Shown: positions 1-11,381 of the stretch, piece after piece | How the letters are laid out: each line of letters starts with the position of its first letter | Numbering within the stretch: position 1 is the first letter of the stretch | NCBI GenBank assembly: GCA_018398765.1 | Contig: JAHBMJ010002422.1 | Coordinates: forward strand, 48,161-100,496 | Direction: 5' to 3' | Length of the DNA stretch: 52,336 nucleotides | Source of the DNA: Chromera velia | Lineage: Eukaryota > Sar > Chromeraceae | Notes under the pieces: model-generated | Seen by the model: only the letters and a program-made list of their open reading frames with translations | Databases searched by the model: none | What the model was told of the DNA's origin: nothing | Program-made: the position numbers and the translations under genes

Positions 1-224
1 AAAAATCACAAAGAGGCCGAGAGCTAGCGAGAGCTGGGGAGTCTCTCGCTCTCTCTTCTTTTGGAGAACCACCGCGTCCGGCTGAAGGATGCAAAGAAGA
101 TTGCGGGAATCCTCTTTTCAGACATCTCTCTCCCTCCCTCTCTCTCTCTTTCTCGCACTCTCGTCCCCTCGCTTTCCATATTACTAAAAGCAGGCAGCGC
201 TGCTGCCATTTTCGGTTCTCAAAA

Positions 225-824
225 GTTCTCCGGCGCATTATGAACCCACCCTGTATTGCATTCATAAAGTACGGTCGCTGGGTAGTCCTGTGAGGTCGGG
301 TTGAATGTGAGCTTGCCGTTGTTGAGTGTGATGTCCGGACACGTTGCAGCTGCAGCACAGCGGCATGAGATAGGACATGTCCATGTGTATGTCTGGCGAG
401 GCCTCTGCATGTATATGCGACTACCGAAAAGACAGGGAAGCCATGTAGACGGACATGAGGTCGCCCAATTCTGCATTCAAAGGCCCACAGACAGGCGATA
501 GACCCCCCAGTTGCTCTCAAAACCCACAGCCACCTCCCTTTCTGAGTGTTCATCACCTCCACGTGCCCCATGCAGTATATATGTGTGCATGTATTTATAT
601 ATGCGTGTGCGAGACGGACTCCCTGACCGACTGACGATTGCACACAGGGGGGCTTGTGGGGTCCCAAGTCGTTCCCGCACAGGCCAGCGTGGGCTCTCCT
701 CTCCGGATGTACCCGTCGTTGCACGTATAGACGACGTTATCATTCACCGGATGGGGAAATGTGGTGTTTGATAAATTGGCCTGCCCGTTGGTGTCGGGGT
801 CGGGAGGGGAACCGCAATCAGACT
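225..824 (-). CDS. Sushi/CCP-domain protein, partial, 3' end beyond left edge
   Basis: Two exons are supported on the minus strand. The first (about 824 down to 636) encodes a complete sushi (complement control protein) module with its four cysteines: start near CGSPPDPD, then YTCNDGY, and closing SPPVC. It ends at a GTCAGTC donor in phase 1. The second (from 349 down) resumes in matching phase after a TGCAG acceptor and starts another module (ATCPDITLNNGK, then YECNTGW). That frame stops near 225, so a donor lies before it and the gene continues off the left edge. Upstream of exon 1 the frame reads through a Leu/Phe-rich stretch that could be a signal peptide or a polypyrimidine tract before CTGTAG; I cannot decide. 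Sushi modules are extracellular protein-binding domains, so a secreted or surface protein is inferred. Confidence 0.6.
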
Positions 825-972
825 CTACAGGTGCCGGGAAAAAACAGACTGATAAGACGAATAAAAGGAGAACGCGAAACGAGGTACCGCGTCTCCCCCT
901 TGCTCCCCCACTATGCCACTGGAGTGGCAGGGGGCTCATGCCTCTCTTGGATTTATGTTCTGTCGCAAGCAC

Positions 973-1735
973 TCAATGTGTCTCTAAGTTGTCGTCGTAC
1001 GGACCTCCAGTGGTCCGTCTCATCGTGCCAGGCCTTCAAATGTAGCGTCGACTGTTCAGAGATACTCGAAAGAAAATGGGACGACAGGACGTGGATCCTT
1101 CTGCGCGCAGAACCGCCGAAGAGAGCTGAACACTAGCTGCTGCATGTCAATGGAACCTTTGAAAGCTAGGATCGATGCATGCATGCATGCAGCTGACATT
1201 TCTTTCGCTCGCGATCGATCGAGTGCGCGCCGGCCCCTAGCTGCATGAATCTCTTAATTTAGGCTTTGTCAATACTGAGTCGGTCCGTCTACGCGTGCCT
1301 TCAGACGGGCAACGATGAAGTCTTTCTGCCAGCCAGAGGACAGACACCCGAAGGTTCATTCTCTGAGCTAGATCAAAAGTGTTCCAACAGGCACACATCA
1401 TGAACAGACCATTGGACTGGATTGAGACGTGCAGAACCACCATGAGCATCTGATCTGAGTCACATGCACCCACTTATGTTGGCCGTCTCCACCGCGATTT
1501 GCAGATTTGCCTCCTCTTTCAACTCTCAAATGGATGAACAGTGTACCCCTCTTTTTGCTGCTGGGTCGTCCTTGCTCTCGCTGCTCCACACTTTCTAACA
1601 GCGACACTTCCTGTTGATTCGGAGCCTTTCCTGTGGAGATCTCTGAGGGCCGTCTCGTTTTGTAGGATATCGGTGAAGCATCCATCTGTGAGGACCAGAG
1701 AGACACTAAAGAAAATCTGTGAGTGCTAGGTGCGA
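973..1735. promoter_or_regulatory. Head-to-head spacer with TGCATGCA cluster
   Basis: No convincing coding exon is seen between the sushi gene (-) and the next gene (+). A tandem TGCATGCATGCATGCA lies at 1176-1191, followed by GATCGATCGAG near 1212. TGCATGCA is a published binding motif of an ApiAP2 factor, so a bidirectional promoter is inferred. Confidence 0.4.
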
Positions 1736-3109
1736 ATGGAGACTTTCGATCATGGACCGTGCGCTTTTGTTGTGCTTGTGGGGGGAGACGACCCGAAAGT
1801 CGGGGGTCAACTTGAGGAGTTCTTCAAGGAGACGCTGGACAACGAGAGCTCAACGTTCAAGTCTGTCCAGTGGGAATCTCCGGAGTTCTGCCTGCTGCTC
1901 TGGTACACTATTGGAGGAGACGGGGCGGTGGAATTGGTCGGGGTGGAGTTTCCACGAAATCGGTGGGTCCGTCGGTTTCACAATTCTTACAGAGGGCCTA
2001 CAGTAAAAAACAAAGACAAGAAGGAACGCATGTCTGAGGGAGGTAAACACGACCGTACGGATGCTCAAAATAAGTGAAAGCAGAGCAGGAGTCTTGGCAT
2101 AAATCACCTCTCGACGGAAGTGCTGAGCGGACGCATGACTTTACGGACTGGTCGTCTTTACTTGCACTTTCTCGTTGTCCTGCTTTACCAGACGCCTGTC
2201 TTCGCTTTCTTCCTGGTGTTGTCACTTGGCCTTCCTCCATGAACTAAAATGGACCCACAACATGTATCCATCCACACATGCACTCCTTCTCAGTGTCGTT
2301 CTCATAATGCGATTTTGTATAGGGTGCAGTGCGTGTTCCCCTGCCTGTCTTTGGATCCCTCCTGACCACAGTGATACAACGCATGTCCGTCGTAAGATCA
2401 AAAGCGGATGTTCACCGGATAAGTAAAGACTACCACTCCCTAGAGCAACTTGTTTCTGCAACGAATGAAGGGTCTTCTTGACCCAAAACGCTTGACAGAT
2501 TTTTATTTTGTCGTCTGCTGCAGTGTGATTGAAGACGATGCAAAAACTTTTGTGAAGACAAACCTTGAACACCTGCGCAACAAGTCAGTAAGAAGAAAAA
2601 AAAACAGTTCGACGCACTTCTCCGCAACACCTCGACCCTTTGTCCTTTCTCATTTCACGTTCTCCTTTCCTTTCCTTCCTTCTTTCCTTCGTTCCTTCCT
2701 TCCTTCCTTCCTTTTTTCTTTCTCTCTCTCTCTTGTCCTTTCTTTCTTTCTTTTTTTTTTTTTCTGTTTCTTTCTTTCTTTCTTTCTTTCTTTCTTTCCG
2801 TCTTTATTTGTTTATCGGTTTCGTTCTTTCCTTCCTTCGCTTCGTTGCTTGCTTTTTCCCTTGCACGGTCTTTCGCCTTCCTTCCCCGCGCCCCCTATAT
2901 CTCTCTGGCGCTCTGGCTCGCGGTGGCTCAAAATTTTCACTTGCATCGCCTGTCCCTGTGCAAAGAGGAATGCAAGGAATCCGGCGGGCAAGGACTGTCG
3001 ATGCACACTCATGAATTTTGACAGACACTTCGAATCCTGTCAGCCAGTCCGAAACGTCCCCTGTGAGATCAAGAGGTCGAACAAGAGGACCCACGACCCG
3101 AAATTTTGA
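1736..3109 (+). CDS. Unrecognised small protein, exon structure only partly solved
   Basis: The likely start is the ATG at 1736. The first exon reads METFDHGPCAFVVLVGGDD and stays open to about 2077, with a protein-like composition; its donor is not resolved. A GTCTGTC at 1861 would give the right phase. A 60-nt exon at 2524-2583 (EDDAKTFVKTNLEHLRN) is flanked by CTGCTGCAG and a GTCAGTAAG donor and needs phase 2 on both sides. After a long CT/TTTC-rich intron, a Cys-rich reading (CRCTLMNFDRHFESC) could form the last exon with a stop near 3109, joined at about 2970 in phase 2. I do not recognise the family. The middle exon is better supported than the ends. Confidence 0.4.
2650..2830. repeat. 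TTCC/TTTC-rich low-complexity intron tract
   Basis: Long runs of TTCC and TTTC with a T13 tract fill the intron upstream of the candidate last exon of the 1736 gene. It creates spurious Phe/Ser/Leu-rich open frames. Confidence 0.8.
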
Positions 3110-3114
3110 CTGGC

Positions 3115-4420
3115 GTGCGTCATGATTCTGTCCTGAATTACTTTAAGTGTCGTCAGGTCTTTCATTAGAGTTGAAAAGTTCTGTGTTCACGCGTGCAGGC
3201 TCTGGGACGCTGCAGGTCGAGAAGGCCCTGCTCCAGGAAAACGCTTGCGCATACAAAGAGAACTTATGAATGTAGGATCTTTCAATTAGACAACTTTTTT
3301 GAAGTCTTCAACCATGCACTGGCAGCTGTATTCAAACGTAAGAAATAAACAATTTAAATTCTAATGACAATAGAAATATATCAAAATGAATGAAGGTAAT
3401 TCAAGTGTTGAGTGATCATATTATATTAATGACAAAGAGAACTAAAACATAACAAACATAATGATGATATTGCTACAGCCAGTGTAAGTAAAAACACAGA
3501 CTTTCTTACAAATGACTAGGCATATTACAGTAAAAAAAAAGTAAACCAGAATTGGCTTAAATTCAAAGGTTTTTTTTTTTTTTACGGAACACCTAAGCAA
3601 CACTTCTAGCAACACTTGAAGTATGCAACACCCAAACAACAGCTATGCAACACTTAAAGAACAATTGTTTGTCACCATATCATCGAGCAGAAAAAAAAAG
3701 TAAGAATTGGTGTTAATTATTTTTTTTTACTGTGATACGACTAAATAAATGACTATGACGTGTGTCATCACTATCCGTATCTAGTTGCCGATACATCTAA
3801 TGTTAAGCAAGAGAATGTGTGTGTTCAATCTTAGAAAAAAAAAAAAAAAAAAAGAGGATCTGTCAGTAAATCAATTCCAATTCAGTTGCTTTTTTTTCAA
3901 ACTTTTTTACTTCTTGAGCTGCAAGTCTCTTCATGAGACTGACAGGTTTTCACGTGAGCGTCTTCCACCCCACCCACTTCACCTGGTAGCAGTGAACAGT
4001 TTCAAAACTATTTAAAAGCAAAATACCTCACTAAGCTTACTTAAGCTTTATTACAGCAATTACAGTCTATACTACAATCTTTTGTTAATGCCTATTATCA
4101 TCATGATACCACTCCGTCGCCATCGGCAGGATGATTAGCCGATAGATAGATATTTAGCGTTAGGCAGCAACGCATGAAGCAGTTTGGTCATTAACAATAA
4201 TATACATTTTTCATGCTATTTCATGCTTTGACTCAGGAAAATTAAAAACTGTTGTTCAAAATGACTTGGATTGCATATAGAATGCATGACAGTTTAATTT
4301 TTAAAAAGTCAGTCTCCGAATCACAATCAGAGCCACATAATGCAATGGTTTATATGCAGAAGGTGAAATGCAATGCGTGCATTTAAACGCTTTATAAAAC
4401 TACCACCACCTTTACTTTTT
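3115..4420. other. AT-rich island between converging genes (island 1)
   Basis: The sequence is clearly more AT-rich than its flanks, with A and T homopolymers (for example at 3837-3853) and no frame resembling the neighbouring genes. It lies between the 3' end of a plus gene and the stop codon (4427) of a minus gene. I see no transposase or reverse transcriptase here. Confidence 0.6.
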
Positions 4421-4426
4421 GACTGT

Positions 4427-6085
4427 TTATGCCCTGAAATCATTGTTTTTTTCTGACAGTCTGCTTTTGAAAGCAACCATCGGAAGAGGCTCTTCACTCT
4501 CTCCGGGCTGTCGATTTTGCAGAGCTCGACTCAAAATAAATGTCTTCAAAGAAGGAAGACGACCGGCATTCAAGCCTGTCGCCAACGCCCTCCCTTCCCA
4601 ATTGCCTTGAGGAGACCCAAAAAACAAACTCTGCAGAACCAAAAGAGTGGTCGGTCTCCCTAAAATTGCTTCAGCAAACGCCCTCAACCCTTCTTCCCCA
4701 AAAGGATTTCCATCCAGTCTTAGCTTGGTCAATTCTGCAAAGTCGTTTGTTCGTATGGCGCCAGCAAGTGCCGCCATCCCCCTATCATTCACACAACACT
4801 GGGGGAGACACAAAGACGACAATCTAGGTAGACTTCCTCTTCCAAGCGGAACGGTGAGAAACTCCAACCCCTCGCCCACCCGGGTCCTCGTCAGACACAA
4901 ATGTTCAAGGCCGACAAGCTTCCCCTCAGACACGGCCTGTCCGAACCCCTCCATCCATACCCGTCCAATGCTCTTTCCTAGAATGTTGAGGGATTGCAAA
5001 GAGGGAAGAAGGTCTTTCTGCAAGGCTTCGTTCAAAGGCATCGCGTCTGCCTCTGTCAAATTTGTATTCTCAACGTGGAGCGTACGGAGCTGAGGGAGCT
5101 TTGCACACAGAAGGGAACGGAAAACATCCACATGGGGTTCCGTTTCTTCAGTCGAACACAAAATTTTGAGTCGTTTCAAACAATTGCTAACTTTCTGGTT
5201 TCCAAGAAGATCAACAAACAGCGAAGCAACCATGAGAGAATGTACATGCCAGCTGCCGTTGTCCATCTCAAGAACATAAAGTGGCAGAGGCTTCTCGGCT
5301 CTCAACGCTGCCTCTGCAAACGTTTTTCCTGCCGAATCTTTCTGACCTGACGGACCATCTAACACCTCCAGACTCGTCAGGAATTCTGAATACTTCCCTG
5401 AACAGATACCCTCTGCTTCCTCACTACCAAGTCCCCTTACAGACACATGAAGCGTCTGTATCGGAGGTCGATCTGCACTGCTCAGAGCAGCTAACAGAGC
5501 CTTCACCCCCTTTTCCTGACACCCCCTCCCAGACAACCGGAGACGGCCCAACAGAGGGACCACTGCACCTCGAAGGGCCCCGGCAAACTCGACCACCCCG
5601 TCATCATTTATTTCGGCCGACGTCTCCACTTCCATCACCTCAACTCCCTGCAGCCTTCCCTCTCCGATGGTCTTTGCCAAAATTCGAATGTCACTCTGTA
5701 GAATGCCGGGGCCCTCTAGACGCAATTCCTTCAGAGACTGCAAACTGGGTGCGTACAGGGCGAGGCACAGTCTATGCATCCATGCATCTGCCGGCTGGAG
5801 AGGATTCCAGGTCGATGTCATGTTCCCCCACACACAGCGAAGAGAGAGCGACGATAGACGCAGAGTAGAGGGCTCTGTTATGCAGAGAGAAGAGAAGAGT
5901 GGGTCGAAACGCGACGTTCTGGAGACGGAGCGCAAACAAAAACGGAGAGACGTAAGAGAGGAGACGCAGCCTTCTTCCACGGCCTTCGCGAGGGCTCTAA
6001 TCACTTTCTCTCCTCCAGAGTTGTCTGCAGTCGAAAGAAACAAATGCATATCGATCAGGGGCGATGACAGTGTGCTCCTGCGCAT
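4427..6085 (-). CDS. Intronless leucine-rich repeat protein (RNI-like)
   Basis: One uninterrupted frame of 552 codons contains about a dozen leucine-rich repeats of the ribonuclease-inhibitor-like type. Examples are LTKLRLDGNPFGEEGLRAFA, LEHLCLTRTRVGEGLEFL and LRRLRLSG-like units, each a strand-turn-helix of roughly 28-30 residues with an xAxA-type helix. Such domains form a curved solenoid used for protein binding; no enzymatic or signalling domain accompanies it. The start at 6085 is the first in-frame ATG, but CATGCGCAG next to it could be a splice acceptor, so an upstream exon is possible. The stop lies directly at the edge of AT-rich island 1. The lack of introns contrasts with the intron-rich LRR gene next door. 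Confidence 0.75.
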   Translation of the reverse strand: MRRSTLSSPLIDMHLFLSTADNSGGEKVIRALAKAVEEGCVSSLTSLRFCLRSVSRTSRFDPLFSSLCITEPSTLRLSSLSLRCVWGNMTSTWNPLQPADAWMHRLCLALYAPSLQSLKELRLEGPGILQSDIRILAKTIGEGRLQGVEVMEVETSAEINDDGVVEFAGALRGAVVPLLGRLRLSGRGCQEKGVKALLAALSSADRPPIQTLHVSVRGLGSEEAEGICSGKYSEFLTSLEVLDGPSGQKDSAGKTFAEAALRAEKPLPLYVLEMDNGSWHVHSLMVASLFVDLLGNQKVSNCLKRLKILCSTEETEPHVDVFRSLLCAKLPQLRTLHVENTNLTEADAMPLNEALQKDLLPSLQSLNILGKSIGRVWMEGFGQAVSEGKLVGLEHLCLTRTRVGEGLEFLTVPLGRGSLPRLSSLCLPQCCVNDRGMAALAGAIRTNDFAELTKLRLDGNPFGEEGLRAFAEAILGRPTTLLVLQSLFFGSPQGNWEGRALATGLNAGRLPSLKTFILSRALQNRQPGESEEPLPMVAFKSRLSEKNNDFRA

Positions 6086-6326
6086 GTATGGTATTTTATG
6101 AGGTCAAAAATTACCTGTTTGTCTTCTTTCAATTCGATTTTATTCTCATGAACATTTCCTCATCAGGGCAGCTATCTACAAAATCCGAAGGAAGCGAAAC
6201 CGCAGGAAGAAGGGAGGGTTGACCGATGATGAGAATATGTAAAGAAGGGGAAATCATGGGAGGGACGGAGGGAAAGAACTTCATCTGATCAGATCACAAC
6301 GAAGAGGTGACTTCTGTATGTATACA

Positions 6327-6383
<57 letters not shown>

Positions 6384-6405
6384 GGAGATGTGATCATCTA
6401 GGACT
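6086..6405. other. Spacer between two LRR genes with a (CT)n(GT)n block
   Basis: This spacer of about 320 bp separates two minus-strand genes. It holds a bipartite dinucleotide repeat, CT then GT, at 6331-6380. No exon is visible. Confidence 0.6.
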
Positions 6406-8705
6406 TCATTCTCTTTCTGCTGCAGGATCAGGAGACATGGTCACATAGGAGAACTATCGAGGGGCACAGAGGGAGTGCTTATTGACTTCTCTGGCAGTGA
6501 ATTAAGGAGAAAAAAGAGATGGCAAATCTCATCCTCTCTTTCTTCCTTCCCTCCGCCCTGTCTGACCGTCGACAGCCAGGCTCTGAAGAGAGGGGGGCAG
6601 GGAGAGAAGAACCTTGTCTGCCTCTTCGGGGCCGATGCTTCCTCCTGCACGTATGGGGAGAGAAGAGTGCAAAAAGGCATGAGGGGAATCCGTTCATCCC
6701 CCCTGACGCGGCAATTGTCTGTCTGCTTCGACTTGTCTTTCAATTGTCCCAAAAAACGGAAACCGCAGTCTGCTGTAGCGCAGCAAGAGGGGTGAATGCT
6801 ATGTGATCTTACAAGTGGCGTGCACCCGTTGCTTTGAATTGGAAAACATTTCTTCATTCAGGTCGAGTTTCCAAATTTTGTTGCATGCAACCGCACAAAC
6901 CACAAACCATGGAGATCAAAACCCCCGGCTCACGAGAAAACCCCCTAGCTCTGACCTGGATCACATCATGTCAGAATGAACCTCGATCGTTTTTTTTGTT
7001 TCATCGAGTTCGGTTCATCCGACTGACTACATGGCAGAGAGAAAGGGACTCACCAGCGAAATGTAGGCTCGTCAGTCGAGTCCCCTTCTTCGATTGTTCG
7101 AGGAAGCTGAGGAAGAGGGGGAGCGCAGGTCCTGTGACGGCGGAGGGACCTGCATTGCACATCTCGTGGATGTGTTGAAACAAACGGAGTTGAAGACATC
7201 ATAGCAAGACAAGACTGGGCAATTGGATAGAAAGAAAGCTCTGGGAGAACAGAACAGGACCGGGATGAAAAGGGCGTAACGCCATCGGAAGAAAGGCAGA
7301 CACTTAGAGAAAAAGGCCGACGCACATACAGCCAGATCGACTGAGAGAAAAAAGCGACTCCTCCAGGCTTACCGAGACTCAACCTCTTCGTCGATTCAGC
7401 CAGGAAGGAGAGCAACAGGAACAGAAATCGAGGACTCAACTGCAGAGACCCTGTAATGCAATGAAATGCAATGGCGGTGTATGCCCCCCTCCATCCATTT
7501 ATTCATGAATGCGTGCTTGGGAATTCTTTCCGCAACAACAGCATAGAGAGGCAACCATTTGGAGGAACAGGGTAGATTTGACAGCAAAGGATTGTCAATC
7601 TGTTCGTTCATCCTTCTCTGACGCGTCTCTAATCGTGTAGATTTCCCACAGTAAGGAGGGCAAAGGCATGTGTATGGGAAGCGCATGTATTGCCGTTTCT
7701 CCCCCCCCCTCTCTCTCCCTTCTTCCCGAGTCTCGGTCCCTCCCATAAAGACACGAGCATATAGACAGAGTGCTAGTCAGAGAGACCCACTCACTCAGTC
7801 AGGTACTCACGTGAGAGGTCCAGACTCAGTAGAGAGACGTTGATTTTCTTCTGCAGGCATCATTTGGATGAGAAGATCGGCCGAAGGAATCGTCCAAGGA
7901 TTCAGAAATGAGAGGTGCTGACCAGATCGGAAAAGAGAAGAATGGTTGCATGACTCCTCAACAGGCTGCATGAGGAATTCGCATTGCTGGACAGACTTGC
8001 CGGCTAGCTCGTTCAGAAGAAGACAACGTTTTTTCCGACAGAACACAGTTTTTCTTTCTTCAAGAACAACTGCCGCCAAAGAAACAAACTAACAAAAAAG
8101 AACGCGTGCAGACCCACCTTCTTCACGCAGAAGAGAATCAGCCAGGCCATTCCAAAGTATTCCCGGGTCCTTGAAAGCTCTGCCACCAGCTGCAAAGTTT
8201 ATACATAAATCATTGTGAATACAGGCAGCGGATAGTTTTTCGACCCAGCCCGGGTATTTTTTTTTCAATTGCGAGTGTACTCTGACACGCTCTCCTCCTC
8301 TCGTCAATTCGTGAAGCTGTAGAAACCGTGGAAGCGGGCACGCTCCTATTGATGTGAGATACAGTGAGGAGGGCGGTAGACCGTCTGTCTGAGTGAAGCC
8401 CACCTCTGGAGTGACCGTCGGTGTTGCATACTTGAAGAGCAACCAGAGGACGTCTTCCGGAGGGCAGACGGGGCCGTCGCTGCCTGCACAAACATATGAA
8501 CGGTTGAGAAACAGAAGGAATGAAGGACAAATGGGTAGAAGCCTCACAGCTCCTTCATGAGATCTAGATACGACAGTCGAAAGATACATAGAATGGCCAC
8601 GCAGAGGCCCTGAGGGGGGATCACGTGCATGCTTCCGTACCTGCACACTCGGGCATGCTGGGTGACAGCCCAACACGGTCCGTAAGCTTTGTGATGTGAA
8701 GGTCA
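6406..8705 (-). CDS. LRR protein with one repeat per exon
   Basis: Six exons are phase-matched on the minus strand: 8189-8118, 7850-7811, 7450-7373, 7149-7054, 6644-6567 and a short terminal exon 6419-6406 ending in TGA. From the second of these on, each exon ends just after an LxL motif (SLLSLDLS, KRLSLG, TSLHFAG, QSLAVDG) with a phase-1 intron, so exon edges coincide with LRR edges; two of the exons are 78 nt. Donors are GTGGGTC, GTGAGTA, GTAAGCC, GTGAGTC and GTCAGAC. An upstream exon starts at 8483 (GSDGPVCPPEDVLWLLFKYA) but its donor is unsettled, and reading continues to about 8705 without a clear ATG. The protein is probably an intracellular interaction scaffold. It may be related to the intronless LRR gene downstream. 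Confidence 0.65.
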
Positions 8706-9348
8706 AGTCAGGAAGGTGCGAATTCTTCCGCGGAGTTCTTGTGAAAATCCCCTTTTTTGCTCTGGGTTCGATTCAATGATGCATGTGGAGACGGGAGAGG
8801 AGGTGAAAGGAATTTCTTGGATTTTGCCAGAAGGGTGCTGACGTTTTTGCTCAGCGATACTTCAGCCCCTCGGACTGAAGTTGCTCAGCAATCACAAGTG
8901 CTGACAATGATAGGCAAAGTGGTATATAGATACCAACGGCAGGATTGAAACGAGAACCAGCTTTCACCGTCAAAAGATTCGATTCTCGCATGCAGTTGCA
9001 CGAAGGTCAGTCACTCAAATTTGCTTAATTAATTCAGGCCGACCGAGCTAACGCGCATGCACAATCGTGCATCAATCGTGCACATGCATTGCATGCATGC
9101 ATGCATGCTTCGATCGTCGGAGACTTGGAGCTAGGAGTCGGAGATAGTCGGAGCTATAGTGGATCTACCCGCAGATTCTACTGAATCTGTATCGCAAATG
9201 AGTTTGTTGGATTACGGCAGCCGGCTTCTTGTCCGTTTTTCTCTGCTGGCAGCGTGGTCCAAACTGTGTGTGGTGTTCCGACATTTTGCTAGAAAGTACA
9301 AACTCCGAGGCCGATTTTTGGATCCCTCCGCATAATCCTCAAGTTTTC
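8706..9348. promoter_or_regulatory. Head-to-head spacer with TGCATGCA array
   Basis: Between the 5' side of the LRR gene (-) and the proline-rich gene (+) lies a TGCATGCA array (9090-9108) within a stretch rich in ATCG and GCATGC palindromes (9050-9120). No exon is supported here. Confidence 0.45.
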
Positions 9349-11337
9349 ATGTGGACCTCTCGGGAAGCAACTGCTTCTCCAGAAGGTGAGTGCCTTAAGC
9401 TTCTCTCTGTCTGAAAGCGGAGGCCTGCTGTCTCCTCTCAGTTCATGCTCAATTGATTCTTTTTCTGTGCTGAGTGCAGAGGCGAACATTGACCCTGAAG
9501 CCAATGCAACAGAAGCAGAGTACAACCAACCATGGACAGGTGAGGGCTATGCACAACAGGGAAGACCGAGATCACACAGCGACGGCGCTCTGCAGGCGGG
9601 TGCTGCGAGAGGTCAAGCACAAGGGGGAATCGGAGGATTGGCGAGAAACGTCTTTCAGTCATTGAAGAGTTTTCTTGGTAGGTCTTTCCCCTTCTTTCAA
9701 CTCCCTTCGTATCAGCGGCCGCGAAAGCATCCTTCACAGCTGTCTCCTTGCAGCCTGTGCACTCATCTCTCTACCAGTGCTTCTTGACTTTTCTCAAAAT
9801 TTTTCCCGCCCCCTTTCTCTCGATCCAAGCGGTCTCGCGCTTTCGGCCCTTTTGTATATATCCGTCTCTCAGGACGTCTCCGTCTCCATCCCGTCTACCC
9901 GTCTACTTTGTCCTCGTCTTCCTCCCTCAGGCCACTTCCTGACGAGGCAACTCTACCATCCCACCAGCTCGCATTCCCACTTTTCCTCGTCCTGTCTCCT
10001 TCACTGTGACGCTGCTGTGGTCATCGCAGTTCCCGTCTCCTCCGTGAGATTTTCGAGTCGGCTGAAACTCCTTGACGGGCTTCTCGAGCTCGCTCGCCTC
10101 CTGCATCTCCCCCACTACACAGCCATGAATGTCATGGAGAAAGAGTAAATGACTTTCACGCTTGCGCTTTCCTTCCAACTGTCGTTCGAGTGCAGCGTGG
10201 ATGTTCCTTCCAACTCGAGAAGTGGGGGTGCCCAACAGATACTACTTCGACAACCACTCACAGGTCTGTTCCTCAGGACTTTATTTGTCTGCAGAGAAAG
10301 GCTTTTGTTGCACATGTGCCACTGAGACCGTCAAGGATGAAGAGACAGGACGGCACTCAGCCTTGAGGGACCCCTCAAGATTCTGCGAGGGGGGCATTCG
10401 AGATTGTTCATGAAAGATGGGGATGACGCCCCTTCCCTCCTTTCTACCACGTTCGATAGAAAGTTTGAGCAGGCAGCTGTGCATACAAGTGCAGGCACTC
10501 ACGCTTCCATCTGCATACACTCGATGAATGTTTCCATCGAATTCCACGATTCAAGTGATTGGAATGAATGCAGCAATGGAAGTTGGAGGGCGGAGAGGAC
10601 CCAGAGGAGGAGGAGAGGGTGCGGATGGCGTTGCAAACCTCGGCATCGGTAGGTGAGAGGGAAGGATTCAATCCGTCTGCCTGTCTGAGAAGCAAAGAGA
10701 AGGGAAGAAAGAAAGATTATGTTGTATTCTAGTCTCGTCAGTAGATGAGCATCGGTTCTTTTGAGTGTTTGTGGAAGAAAGTGACATTTCTCTTGGAATG
10801 AACGAGGGACTCTCAGACTGCATGGGAAACTCGGTCGACGCAGCGGGGAAGAGAAGGGTGTCCCCTTCTTTCCGCTTCGATCGAATACGCCCTCCATGAA
10901 AAAGAAAGAGACCGGAAAGAAAGACAGTTGCGATCGTTCCCCTTTTCTTCCTCGAGTCCCTTGAGAATCTTTCCTCACGGCCCTGCACACTCGACCGCTT
11001 CTCTTCGGTGTCCGTCTGCCTGCCTGCCTGCCTGTCTGAAAAGACACTCAACGTTTGTGCCTGCTTTCTGCGCGTCCTTCTGTCTGTGTAGGGATATTTG
11101 CCCGGAGAGAGCCGACCCCGTCCCCAATTTTCCCAAACGGACTCCCCCGTCAACTACTACAGGCAGCCCCTTCCAGCAGACAACAGAGGCCCCCCCCCCC
11201 TCGGCCCTCCACTCTCCCCTCCCCCACCGCCCCCGAGTGACTCAAACGGACGCCCCTCTGGCCCCCGCACGTACTACCAGCGTCCTCTCTCCACAACCGG
11301 TCAGCCCATTTCTGTGTGAGGGTGCGGATGAACGTGT

Positions 11338-11381
<44 letters not shown>

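Noticed and set aside
2450-3014. Long Phe/Ser/Leu-rich open frames on the plus strand
   Set aside because: They are translations of TTCC/TTTC repeats in an intron.
3115-4420. AT-rich islands as transposons or organelle DNA insertions
   Set aside because: No transposase, reverse transcriptase, long terminal repeats or organelle gene was recognisable. Their placement follows gene orientation instead.
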